A stretch of DNA of 64,000 nucleotides, taken from the NCBI RefSeq assembly GCF_014198605.1, contig NZ_JACIHU010000003.1. One strand, given 5' to 3'. Shown piece after piece: positions 47,587 through 54,908 of this stretch; positions within the stretch are counted from its first letter, which is position 1; each line of letters opens with the position of its first letter. This DNA comes from Rhizobium etli_C (GTDB lineage Bacteria > Pseudomonadota > Alphaproteobacteria > Rhizobiales > Rhizobiaceae). The notes under the pieces were generated by a model. It did not search any database. It saw only the letters and a program-made list of their open reading frames with translations, and had not been told where the DNA came from. The position numbers and the translations under genes were made by a program.

Positions 47587-48324
47587 TTGGATATAGCGCC
47601 GGAGACAGAGGATATCGCCGACATGCCGGCCCGTCGGCGATGGTTCGAGAATCGGCCTGTGCTGAAGCGCATCGTTCTTGCCATGCTGGCGCTGGTCGTC
47701 CTTCCCTACGTGCTGATCTTTTTGTATCTGCTGCCCTTCATCCACCCGGTCTCGACGCTGATGCTGCGCGATCTCGTGCTGTTGCGCGGTTATGACCGCA
47801 GATGGGTGTCGCTGGACGAGATCTCTCCGGTCCTGGTGCAGTCGGTGATGATGTCCGAGGACGGGCAATATTGTTTCCATGGCGGCGTCGATTGGGCCGA
47901 GATGCGCATGCTGGTCGTGGATACGCTGAAGGGTCAGGCAACGCGCGGCGGCAGCACCATCCCGATGCAGACGGCCAAGAATCTCTTTCTCTGGAACAGC
48001 CGCTCCTTCGTGCGCAAAGCGATGGAGCTTCCGCTGGCCGTCTCCACGGATTTCGTCCTGTCGAAACGGCGGCTGATGGAAATCTATCTCAACATCGCCG
48101 AATGGGGTCCCGGTATCTACGGCGTCGAGGCGGCAGCCCGGCATCATTTCAAGGTGCCGGCCTCGAAGCTTACGCGGCGGCAGGCATCACTGCTTGCCGT
48201 CTCGCTGCCGAACCCGATCGACCGCAATGCCGGCAAACCCGGACGCGGCCTTCGTCGGCTGGCCGGCGTCATCGAAAGGCGTGCGCAGGGTTCCGGCGAT
48301 TACGTCAAATGCATCTATGATTGA
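47587..48324 (+). CDS. mtgA: Monofunctional biosynthetic peptidoglycan transglycosylase
   Basis: The 245-residue protein has one N-terminal transmembrane helix (about 28-52) and a GT51 glycosyltransferase domain with catalytic Glu91 (SEDGQYCFHGG), RGGSTIPMQTAKNLFLW and RRLMEIYLNIAEWG. There is no transpeptidase domain. It polymerises lipid II into glycan strands at the periplasmic face. The TTG at 47587 is preceded by a G-rich site; an ATG 12 codons later is the alternative. Confidence 0.93.
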   Translation: MDIAPETEDIADMPARRRWFENRPVLKRIVLAMLALVVLPYVLIFLYLLPFIHPVSTLMLRDLVLLRGYDRRWVSLDEISPVLVQSVMMSEDGQYCFHGGVDWAEMRMLVVDTLKGQATRGGSTIPMQTAKNLFLWNSRSFVRKAMELPLAVSTDFVLSKRRLMEIYLNIAEWGPGIYGVEAAARHHFKVPASKLTRRQASLLAVSLPNPIDRNAGKPGRGLRRLAGVIERRAQGSGDYVKCIYD

Positions 48325-48420
48325 GATCAGAACTTATCGTTAGAAGCGGCAAGCGTCATCTGACATTCTTGGTTCTGCCATATGGGCGGTGCATTGAAAC
48401 CAGACCCCCTCGAGTCGCCC

Positions 48421-49143
48421 ATGACCACCACGACCTTTTCGCCCGAGCTTCTCGCCTACTCGAAGACCCACAATCCGACCCCGCCCGCCCATCTCGGCGG
48501 CCGCTACCGCAGGGTCGGCGGCTTTCTGCCCGAGGCAGGCAGTACCATCGTCTGTCATGTCGAGAAGGCGTCGCGGACGCAGACGGTGCTGATCGAAGCG
48601 CGCGAGAAATATCTGGCAATGCCCGAGGCCGAACAGTTCCTCTTCACGCCGATCTCCAGCCTTCACATGACGCTTTTCGAAGGTATCATCGAGACCAGAC
48701 GCCGGCAGGATTACTGGCCGCGTGATCTCCCTCTCGATACGCCGATCGACGACATGACCGAGCTGCTGGCGGCACGGCTCGAAGGTTTTTCAATGGCCGA
48801 GCCCTTCAAGATCGCCGTCGTCGAAGCCCGACCGTCGGGACTGCTCGTCGATGGGGCAACCGAGAAGGACCGCAAGATCATGCGCGCCTGGCGCGACGCA
48901 TTTGCCGATCTTCTCGGCTATCGCCAACCGAACCATATCGACTACAAGTTCCATATCACCTTCGCCTATCCGATCGAACGGCTGGAGGACGAAGCCTTGC
49001 CGCGTTGGCAGGCAATGCTTGACGACGTGGCCGAGGATATCCGCCGCAAGGCTGCTGTTTTCGAGATGACGCCGCCGGCATTCTGCGTGTTCGAGGACAT
49101 GAATCATTTCCACGAACTTCTGATCTTTGATTTCGACGCCTGA
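48421..49143 (+). CDS. DUF1868 protein, 2H phosphoesterase-like
   Basis: The 240-residue protein carries two H-x-T motifs about 96 residues apart, His82/Thr84 (SSLHMTLFEG) and His178/Thr180 (YKFHITFAYP). This is the hallmark of the 2H phosphoesterase superfamily (RNA ligase/cyclic phosphodiesterase). DUF1868 members are uncharacterised; cyclic phosphate or RNA ends are plausible substrates. An earlier in-frame ATG at 48382 cannot be excluded as the start. Confidence 0.82.
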   Translation: MTTTTFSPELLAYSKTHNPTPPAHLGGRYRRVGGFLPEAGSTIVCHVEKASRTQTVLIEAREKYLAMPEAEQFLFTPISSLHMTLFEGIIETRRRQDYWPRDLPLDTPIDDMTELLAARLEGFSMAEPFKIAVVEARPSGLLVDGATEKDRKIMRAWRDAFADLLGYRQPNHIDYKFHITFAYPIERLEDEALPRWQAMLDDVAEDIRRKAAVFEMTPPAFCVFEDMNHFHELLIFDFDA

Positions 49144-49156
49144 ATAGGAGAAGCCC

Positions 49157-49804
49157 ATGGACAGACCGACGCTCTACATCGCCAACAAGAATTATTCCTC
49201 CTGGTCGTTCCGGCCATGGATGGCGCTGACCGGCGCCGGTATTGATTTCGAAGAAGTCCTGATCCCCTTCGACTATCCCGGCGGCAATCCCGACATCAAG
49301 GCCATCTCGCCAAGCGGCAATGTGCCGGTCCTGCAGCACGGCGCATTGAAGATCTGGGAATCGCTGGCGATCATCGAATATGCCGCCGAGCTTTATCCCG
49401 AAGCCGGTCTTCTGCCGAGGGATCGCGCTGCGCGGGCGCTCGCCCGTTCGGTTTCGATGGAAATGCTGTCGAGCTTCCGGGCCTTGCGCGGCGCCTGCCC
49501 GATGAATATCCGCCGGCCGAAGGCCAGGATCGTCTTGCCGGATGGTGTCGCCGCCGATATCAGCCGTATCGAGACGATCTGGCGCGACCTCCTGCAGAAA
49601 TCCGGAGGACCGTTTCTTTTCGGTGCCTTCAGCGGTGCGGATGCGATGTTTGCGCCTGTCGTCAACCGGTTCGACATTTATGACCTCGTCGATCGAGACG
49701 ACACGCTCGCCTATATGACGACGATGAAGGCGCATCCGGCCTGGCGCAAATGGGAAAAGGCGGCCCGCGCCGAGCGTTGGATCGTGGCGGAAGACGAAGT
49801 CTGA
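49157..49804 (+). CDS. Glutathione S-transferase family protein
   Basis: The 215-residue protein has the thioredoxin-like N-terminal domain ([47 protein letters not shown]) and a helical C-terminal domain. The serine pair in NYSSWS is at the place of the glutathione-activating residue. It is probably a cytosolic detoxifying enzyme. It follows the DUF1868 gene by 13 bp with a good AGGAGA site, so the two are likely one operon. Confidence 0.9.
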
Positions 49805-49959
49805 GGCAGGAATCGTCGCCTCGCAAAAAATATTCATGGGGACTGGTCAAGGCCGCCCCTTGCATGTATAAGCGCGCAAAATTTCCGAAATCGCGACATG
49901 TCCGTTTCGGCCGCCAGTCTGGCCGTGGGAATGTTTTGCCCGCAAGTGGAGTAAGAGAA

Positions 49960-50145
49960 ATGGCTGTACCGAAGAGAAAAACGAGCCCGTCCAAGCGCGG
50001 CATGCGCCGTTCGGCTGATGCGCTGAAGGCTCCGACCTATGTCGAAGACAAGAATTCCGGCGAACTGCGCCGTCCGCATCACATCGACCTGAAGACCGGC
50101 ATGTATCGTGGCCGCCAGGTTCTGACGCCGAAGGAAAGCGCATAA
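49960..50145 (+). CDS. rpmF: 50S ribosomal protein L32
   Basis: The 61-residue protein begins [17 protein letters not shown], the standard L32 start, and has the [20 protein letters not shown] core. This is the cysteine-free form without a zinc site. It is preceded by an AAGAGA site. It is followed by its own terminator. Confidence 0.97.
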
Positions 50146-50181
50146 TTTTCCGATCCGGCTTGTCCGATCGAAAGTTTCAGC

Positions 50182-50205
50182 GGCCGGCGTCAAGCCGGCC
50201 TTTTG
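50182..50205 (+). terminator. Terminator of rpmF
   Basis: GGCCGGC / GCCGGCC with a GTCAA loop is followed by TTTT. Confidence 0.85.
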
Positions 50206-50292
50206 CATTTCGGCGATATAATATTTGCAATGACTTGCGGTGGGGCAACGGTTTACGGCAGTATTCTTCCGATCGCCAAGGAGAGATTGCCG

Positions 50293-50700
50293 ATGATAGC
50301 CGCCATGCCGCTGATGATTATCCCGTTTATTCTCTACAATCTGGCGATGCTCGGCCTGATGGGCGACGGCGGCATTGCAGCGCTGCAGCACGACATCATT
50401 GTGCTGTCGATGCTCTCGGGCGCGATCTGGAGCATGGCGCTCGGCGATCTCTTCATCGTCATAGCGCTCGTCGTGCTCTTCTTCGAAATCCTGAAGGCAA
50501 CCAGAACCGGCCCCGGCAACCTCATCAACCACATCTTGTCGATGCTGGTGTTCATCGCCTTCCTGGTCGAGTTTCTGCTCGTCCAGGACGCTGCGACGCA
50601 GGTATTCTTCATTCTGATGACGATCGCTCTGATCGATGTGATCGGCGGTTTTGCCGTTTCGATCCGAAGCGCCGGGCGGGATGTCTCGATCGGCTTATAG
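50293..50700 (+). CDS. Hypothetical four-helix membrane protein
   Basis: The 135-residue protein is mostly hydrophobic with about four membrane helices (PLMIIPFILYNLAMLGLM; FIVIALVVLFFEIL; LSMLVFIAFLVEFLLV; FFILMTIALIDVIGGFAV). The ATG at 50293 has a strong AAGGAGAG site and starts directly before the first helix; an upstream ATG would add 30 poor residues. I do not recognise a function. Its last 6 bases overlap the end of convergent phaR. Confidence 0.8.
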   Translation: MIAAMPLMIIPFILYNLAMLGLMGDGGIAALQHDIIVLSMLSGAIWSMALGDLFIVIALVVLFFEILKATRTGPGNLINHILSMLVFIAFLVEFLLVQDAATQVFFILMTIALIDVIGGFAVSIRSAGRDVSIGL

Positions 50701-51270
50701 GTTATCGAGCTTGTTCTGAAGGGCGCGGAGCTGTTCCTTCAGCTCGTCGATATCCTTGGCCTCGGCCTTGCGGCTTTCCTTGGCCGCCGGCGGGTTCATG
50801 AAAGGCGAGAACATCTGCATCGCCTGCTGAAACAGCTCCGTATTGCGGCGAACCTGGTCCTCAACCATCTGCATCGGCAATTGCAGGTTCTTGCCGAGCG
50901 GCGTTTCGCCAAAGGCGCGGTTCACCTGCTCGCGCATCTGGGCCTGCTGTTCGCTAAAGGCGCGCATCGAATGTTCGAGAAAGCTCGGCACGACCATCTG
51001 CATCTGGTCGCCGTAATAGGTGATAAGCTGGCGCAGGAAGGAGATCGGGAGCAGTGTGTTGCCGGTCTTCGATTCCTGTTCGAAGATGATCTGGGTCAGC
51101 ACCGAATGGGTGATGTCATCTCCGCTTTTTGCATCCTGGACGGTAAAATCCTCGCCCCTCTTCACCATCTCCGCCAGATCTTCCAGCGTCACATAGGTGC
51201 TGGTGCCTGTATTGTACAGGCGGCGATTGGCGTATTTCTTGATGACTATCTGACCCTCATTCTTCGCCAT
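50695..51270 (-). CDS. phaR: Polyhydroxyalkanoate synthesis repressor
   Basis: The 191-residue protein has the PHB/PHA accumulation regulator DNA-binding domain (IVIKKYANRRLYNTGTSTYV; LEDLAEMVKRGEDFTVQD) and a second PHB-binding region (LRQLITYYGDQMQMVVPSFL). The C-terminus is a Glu/Lys-rich coiled coil (DIDELKEQLRALQNKLDN). PhaR represses phasin and PHA genes and is released by binding nascent PHB granules; it has also been called AniA in rhizobia. It is divergent from phaAB, its likely targets. Confidence 0.94.
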   Translation of the reverse strand: MAKNEGQIVIKKYANRRLYNTGTSTYVTLEDLAEMVKRGEDFTVQDAKSGDDITHSVLTQIIFEQESKTGNTLLPISFLRQLITYYGDQMQMVVPSFLEHSMRAFSEQQAQMREQVNRAFGETPLGKNLQLPMQMVEDQVRRNTELFQQAMQMFSPFMNPPAAKESRKAEAKDIDELKEQLRALQNKLDNL

Positions 51271-51440
51271 ATCAGTCTCCTGAACCCCCGTCTGATTTAT
51301 GGATGTTCCTCCACTTCAGACTGTAAACGCAAAAGAAGGCCGGTGACAATCTCTTTGTGCGATGCGGCAAACCTTTAACAGATCATACGAATCGGCTTTA
51401 CGGGCCGCCGCCGAAAAATGCCGCCGGACGGTCTTCGCGT

Positions 51441-51462
51441 TTGACTTGTGCTCAAAGCTTTG
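51441..51462 (+). promoter_or_regulatory. Possible phaAB promoter element and palindrome
   Basis: A -35-like TTGACT (51441-51446) is followed by the palindrome CAAAGCTTTG (51453-51462) 47 bp upstream of phaA. The palindrome could be a regulator site, for example for PhaR; no clear -10 box is evident. Confidence 0.3.
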
Positions 51463-51508
51463 CCAGTTTCCCCTTATGTAAGTGGGACGAAAAACGAGGA
51501 GCCTCCCC

Positions 51509-52690
51509 ATGAGCAATTCATCCGTCGTCATCGCCAGCGCAGGTCGAACCGCAGTCGGTTCGTTCAACGGCGCTTTCGCAACGGTCCCCGCCCATGAACT
51601 CGGCGCGGCGGTCATCAAGGGTGCGCTCGCGCGCGCCGGCGTCGACGCCGGCGAAGTCGACGAGGTGATCCTCGGCCAGGTGCTGGCCGCCGGCGAGGGC
51701 CAGAACCCGGCCCGCCAGGCCGCGATCAAGGCCGGTATTCCCAAGGAAGCGACTGCCTGGGGCGTCAACCAGCTCTGCGGCTCCGGCCTGCGCGCCGTCG
51801 CGCTCGGCATGCAGCAGATCGCCACCGGCGATGCCAGGATCATCGTTGCCGGCGGCCAGGAATCCATGTCGATGGCGCCGCATGCCGTGCATTTGCGCGG
51901 TGGCGTCAAGATGGGCGACGCGAAGATGGTCGACACGATGATCAAGGACGGCCTGACCGATGCCTTCCATGGTTATCACATGGGCATCACCGCCGAGAAT
52001 ATTGCGCGCCAATGGCAGCTTTCGCGCGACGACCAGGATCAGTTCGCCGTCGCTTCGCAGAACAAGGCGGAGGCCGCCCAGAAAGCCGGCCGCTTTACCG
52101 ATGAGATTATCCCTTATGTCATCCAGACGCGTAAGGGTGACGTGACCGTCGATGCCGACGAATATATCCGTCACGGCGCCACGCTGGAGGCGATGGGCAA
52201 GCTGCGTCCGGCCTTCGACAAGGACGGCACGGTGACGGCTGCAAATGCCTCCGGTCTCAACGACGGCGCCGCCGCCGCGGTGCTGATGAGCGAAGCCGAA
52301 GCGGTCCGCCGCGGCATCCAGCCGCTCGCCCGCATCGTTTCCTGGGCAACGGCGGGCGTCGATCCGTCGATCATGGGCACCGGCCCGATCCCGGCGTCCC
52401 GCAAGGCGCTGGAAAAGGCCGGCTGGTCGGTCGGCGATCTCGATCTCGTCGAAGCCAACGAGGCTTTTGCGGCGCAGGCCTGCGCCGTCACCAAGGATCT
52501 CGGATGGGATCCGGCCATCGTCAACGTCAATGGCGGGGCGATTGCGATCGGCCATCCGATCGGCGCGTCCGGCGCGCGTGTTCTCAACACGCTGTTGTTC
52601 GAAATGAAGCGCCGCGGCGCGAAGAAGGGCCTGGCCACGCTTTGCATCGGCGGCGGCATGGGCGTCGCCATGTGCTTCGAGGCATTTTAA
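51509..52690 (+). CDS. phaA: Acetyl-CoA acetyltransferase (beta-ketothiolase)
   Basis: The 393-residue thiolase has the nucleophile Cys90 (NQLCGSGLRAVA), the GHPIGASG block with His349 and the C-terminal acid/base Cys379 (LCIGGGMGVAM). It condenses two acetyl-CoA to acetoacetyl-CoA, the first step of polyhydroxybutyrate synthesis. phaB follows 69 bp later. The synthase gene phaC is not in the window, as expected for rhizobia where it lies elsewhere. Confidence 0.96.
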   Translation: MSNSSVVIASAGRTAVGSFNGAFATVPAHELGAAVIKGALARAGVDAGEVDEVILGQVLAAGEGQNPARQAAIKAGIPKEATAWGVNQLCGSGLRAVALGMQQIATGDARIIVAGGQESMSMAPHAVHLRGGVKMGDAKMVDTMIKDGLTDAFHGYHMGITAENIARQWQLSRDDQDQFAVASQNKAEAAQKAGRFTDEIIPYVIQTRKGDVTVDADEYIRHGATLEAMGKLRPAFDKDGTVTAANASGLNDGAAAAVLMSEAEAVRRGIQPLARIVSWATAGVDPSIMGTGPIPASRKALEKAGWSVGDLDLVEANEAFAAQACAVTKDLGWDPAIVNVNGGAIAIGHPIGASGARVLNTLLFEMKRRGAKKGLATLCIGGGMGVAMCFEAF

Positions 52691-52759
52691 TAGCATACGA
52701 TACGATCCGTCATTGATTGAAATCCCGCCACGCGGGCGAAAACACGAGGGGAGCGGAAC

Positions 52760-53485
52760 ATGAGCAGAGTGGCTCTGGTCACCGGAGGTACACGCGGCAT
52801 CGGCGCAGCCATATCCATGGCGCTGAAAAACGCCGGATACAGGGTTGCGGCGACTTATGCCGGCAATGACGAGAAGGCCAGAGCCTTCCACGAGGTCACC
52901 GGCGTTGCCGTATTCAAGTGGGACGTTTCGGACTATGCCGCCTGCGGTGAAGGGATTGCCAAGGTTGAAAGCGAGATCGGACCGGTCGAGATTCTCGTCA
53001 ACAATGCCGGCATCACCCGCGATGCAATGTTCCACAAGATGACGCCGCAGCAGTGGCACGAGGTGATCAATACCAACCTCACCGGCCTGTTCAACATGAC
53101 CCATCAGGTCTGGACAGGCATGCGCGACCGCAGCTTCGGGCGCATCGTCAACATCTCCTCGATCAACGGCCAGAAGGGTCAGATGGGCCAGGCGAACTAT
53201 TCGGCCGCCAAGGCCGGCGATCTCGGCTTCACCAAGGCGCTTGCCCAGGAAGGGGCGGCGAAAAACATCACGGTCAACGCTATCTGCCCCGGTTACATCG
53301 GAACGGAAATGGTGCTGGCCGTGCCGGAGAAAGTGCTGAACGAACGCATCATTCCCCAGATTCCCGTCGGCCGTCTCGGCGAGCCGGAAGAGATCGCCCG
53401 TTGCGTCACCTTCCTCGTCTCCGATGACGCCGGCTTCATCACCGGCTCGACGCTGACGGCCAATGGCGGGCAGTTCTTCGTCTAG
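52760..53485 (+). CDS. phaB: Acetoacetyl-CoA reductase
   Basis: The 241-residue short-chain dehydrogenase has the cofactor motif GGTRGIGAAI, NNAGITRD and the catalytic Ser134/Tyr147/Lys151 (INGQKGQMGQANYSAAKAG). It reduces acetoacetyl-CoA to (R)-3-hydroxybutyryl-CoA with NADPH for PHB. The ATG follows GGGAGCGGAAC. A strong terminator closes the phaAB unit. Confidence 0.96.
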   Translation: MSRVALVTGGTRGIGAAISMALKNAGYRVAATYAGNDEKARAFHEVTGVAVFKWDVSDYAACGEGIAKVESEIGPVEILVNNAGITRDAMFHKMTPQQWHEVINTNLTGLFNMTHQVWTGMRDRSFGRIVNISSINGQKGQMGQANYSAAKAGDLGFTKALAQEGAAKNITVNAICPGYIGTEMVLAVPEKVLNERIIPQIPVGRLGEPEEIARCVTFLVSDDAGFITGSTLTANGGQFFV

Positions 53486-53537
53486 CTCATTCTCCGAGCA
53501 TCGAAATCGATTTCGAAATGATTACGTGGATCTAAAA

Positions 53538-53570
53538 GGAGCGCATCCGGCTGGATGCGCTCCCTTTCTG
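53538..53570 (+). terminator. Terminator of phaAB
   Basis: GGAGCGCATCC / GGATGCGCTCC with a GGCT loop is followed by CTTTCT. A 16-bp palindrome TCGAAATCGATTTCGA (53501-53516) lies between it and the phaB stop. Confidence 0.88.
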
Positions 53571-53604
53571 TCCGGCATGCCACTGCGCCCTGACGAAGCC
53601 GGCA

Positions 53605-53632
53605 AAGAAAAACGGGCGCCGAAGCGCCCGTT
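53605..53632 (-). terminator. Terminator of the DUF3309/glycine-zipper unit
   Basis: On the minus strand AACGGGCGC / GCGCCCGTT encloses TTCG and is followed by TTTTTC. It lies 26 bp beyond the lipoprotein stop. Confidence 0.88.
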
Positions 53633-53657
53633 GGGAAGTCCGATATGCGTTTGCCGA

Positions 53658-53918
53658 TCAGTAGCGGCAACGGGCCTCGTAGCGGCGGCCGTAGCGGTCG
53701 CGATAGATGCAGTAGCCGCGGCGTTCGACCGACTGGCCGATCAGAGCGCCGGTCAGACCGCCGGCAACGGCGCCGACAGCGGCACCACCCCAGCTGTTGG
53801 TGACGGCGCCACCGATGACCGCACCGGTGCCGGCGCCGATCGCCGTGCCCTGCTCGGTCGCCGTGCAGGATGCGAGAGCGCCAACGAGCGCGCCAACGAG
53901 AACAATCTTCTTCATCAT
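53658..53918 (-). CDS. Glycine-zipper lipoprotein
   Basis: The 86-residue precursor has a lipoprotein signal peptide with lipobox LASC (lipidated Cys18), followed by a glycine-zipper segment of repeated GxxxG/A (AIGAGTGAVIGGAVT, GGAAVGAVAGGLTGALIG). It ends in a basic, tyrosine-rich tail (RDRYGRRYEARCRY) with two further cysteines. Glycine-zipper lipoproteins sit in the outer membrane and are often stress-induced. It lies 26 bp after the DUF3309 gene on the same strand and is probably transcribed with it. Confidence 0.88.
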   Translation of the reverse strand: MMKKIVLVGALVGALASCTATEQGTAIGAGTGAVIGGAVTNSWGGAAVGAVAGGLTGALIGQSVERRGYCIYRDRYGRRYEARCRY

Positions 53919-53944
53919 GTCGTAACTCCCCAGGTTGTCGGGCT

Positions 53945-54100
53945 TTAGATGCGGCCCATTAGTACAAGGATAATGATAATGACGAGAACTAGCCCCAAAC
54001 CGCCGGAAGGTCCATAGCCCCAGCCACGGCTATAACCCCAATTCGGCAGGGCTCCGATCAAGAGCAGAATGAGGATAACGAGAAGTATCGTGCCAAGCAT
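53945..54100 (-). CDS. DUF3309 small hydrophobic protein
   Basis: The 51-residue protein has two hydrophobic helices (LGTILLVILILLLIGALP and GLGLVLVIIIILVLMG) joined by a Trp/Tyr/Gly turn (NWGYSRGWGYGPSG), which is the DUF3309 pattern. A AAGGAAA site precedes the ATG. It is too short for many gene callers. An EcfG-type promoter 43 nt upstream suggests general-stress induction. Function is unknown; a small membrane role is likely. Confidence 0.85.
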   Translation of the reverse strand: MLGTILLVILILLLIGALPNWGYSRGWGYGPSGGLGLVLVIIIILVLMGRI

Positions 54101-54142
54101 GGTGTGTTTCCTTCATTTCATCCGCAATCTGAATGGACAAGA

Positions 54143-54167
54143 AACACGCATTGGCGATTTTTGTTCC
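54143..54167 (-). promoter_or_regulatory. EcfG (general stress sigma) promoter of the DUF3309 unit
   Basis: On the minus strand GGAAC (54163-54167) is separated by 17 nt from GTT (54143-54145), the same spacing as in the rpoH2 promoter below. It lies 43 nt upstream of the DUF3309 start. Confidence 0.6.
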
Positions 54168-54197
54168 CGGTTGAGTGCGCGAATTGTGATGCGACGC

Positions 54198-54778
54198 GAT
54201 TCATGGTTTGCGATTCGTCTTCCCCGACAAATTGTCGCTATGGTTAAAAAGACGTTTAAATACAATATGTTGCGGAGAACAAAGCGGGAAGGTCGCAATG
54301 TCGCCGATTCGTCGGTGATTCGTTCCGCTTTTGGTCGATCCGAGCGCGCAAGCGGTTCCCGGGTTAAGGCTGTGTGAATTTCGTCGTCGAAAGATTAACG
54401 CCTGCCCGAAGCGTCAGACACGAGGATCTGTCGCCTGCCTGCATCTAGCGGCGGCTGACGGCAGCGCCACCAGATCTTGCCGTGAACGAAAGGTGAAAGC
54501 TGTTCGGTCGGCGATTCGTCTCCGATTCGTTCCGGATTTGGTCGAGGGGTTAATTTGGGGTGGAATTTTTGCTCGGCAAAAAGCGCGCGGCAGACCGCCG
54601 GCAAAGCGACAGAAATGCGAACGGGACGGAGTCTCGCGATTCAGCATCTAGTGGGAAAAAGTGATTCAAAATCAATACTTAGCCGTGAACAAAAGCTGAA
54701 TCAGCGGGAGTCAGCGATTCGTCGCTGATTCGTTCTCAGGCTGTTCCGAAACGGAAATGCAGGCCTTCCCGATGACTC
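54198..54778. repeat. Repeat region with three dispersed direct repeats and a GANTC cluster
   Basis: Three units share GAAC, then exactly 25 nt, then two GATTC sites 11 bp apart (GATTCGTC-NNN-GATTCGTTC). Their first GATTC starts at 54306, 54513 and 54716, i.e. spaced 207 and 203 bp. A looser fourth pair is at 54198/54212. By hand I count 14 GANTC sites in 581 bp, roughly seven times chance for this base composition. GANTC is the CcrM methylation site of alphaproteobacteria. The 808-bp gap between the DUF3309 and helicase genes holds no coding sequence I can support. Confidence 0.8.
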
Positions 54779-54908
54779 GCAAAGGTCGTAATCGCGGAAG
54801 CATTTTAAAATCTGCCCTTGCGTTTGCGGCGGCAGCTGTCCATGTGTTCTGTGCCTCCGTCGCGAGGCGACAGTTTTCCTGGGGCCGCCTGCCTCATTTG
54901 CATGGACC

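Noticed and set aside
54198..54778. Interpreting the GANTC/repeat region as the chromosomal replication origin
   Set aside because: No DnaA-box cluster or typical oriC neighbours; a weak CtrA-like TTAA-N8-TTAA at 54243 does not fit the consensus spacing.
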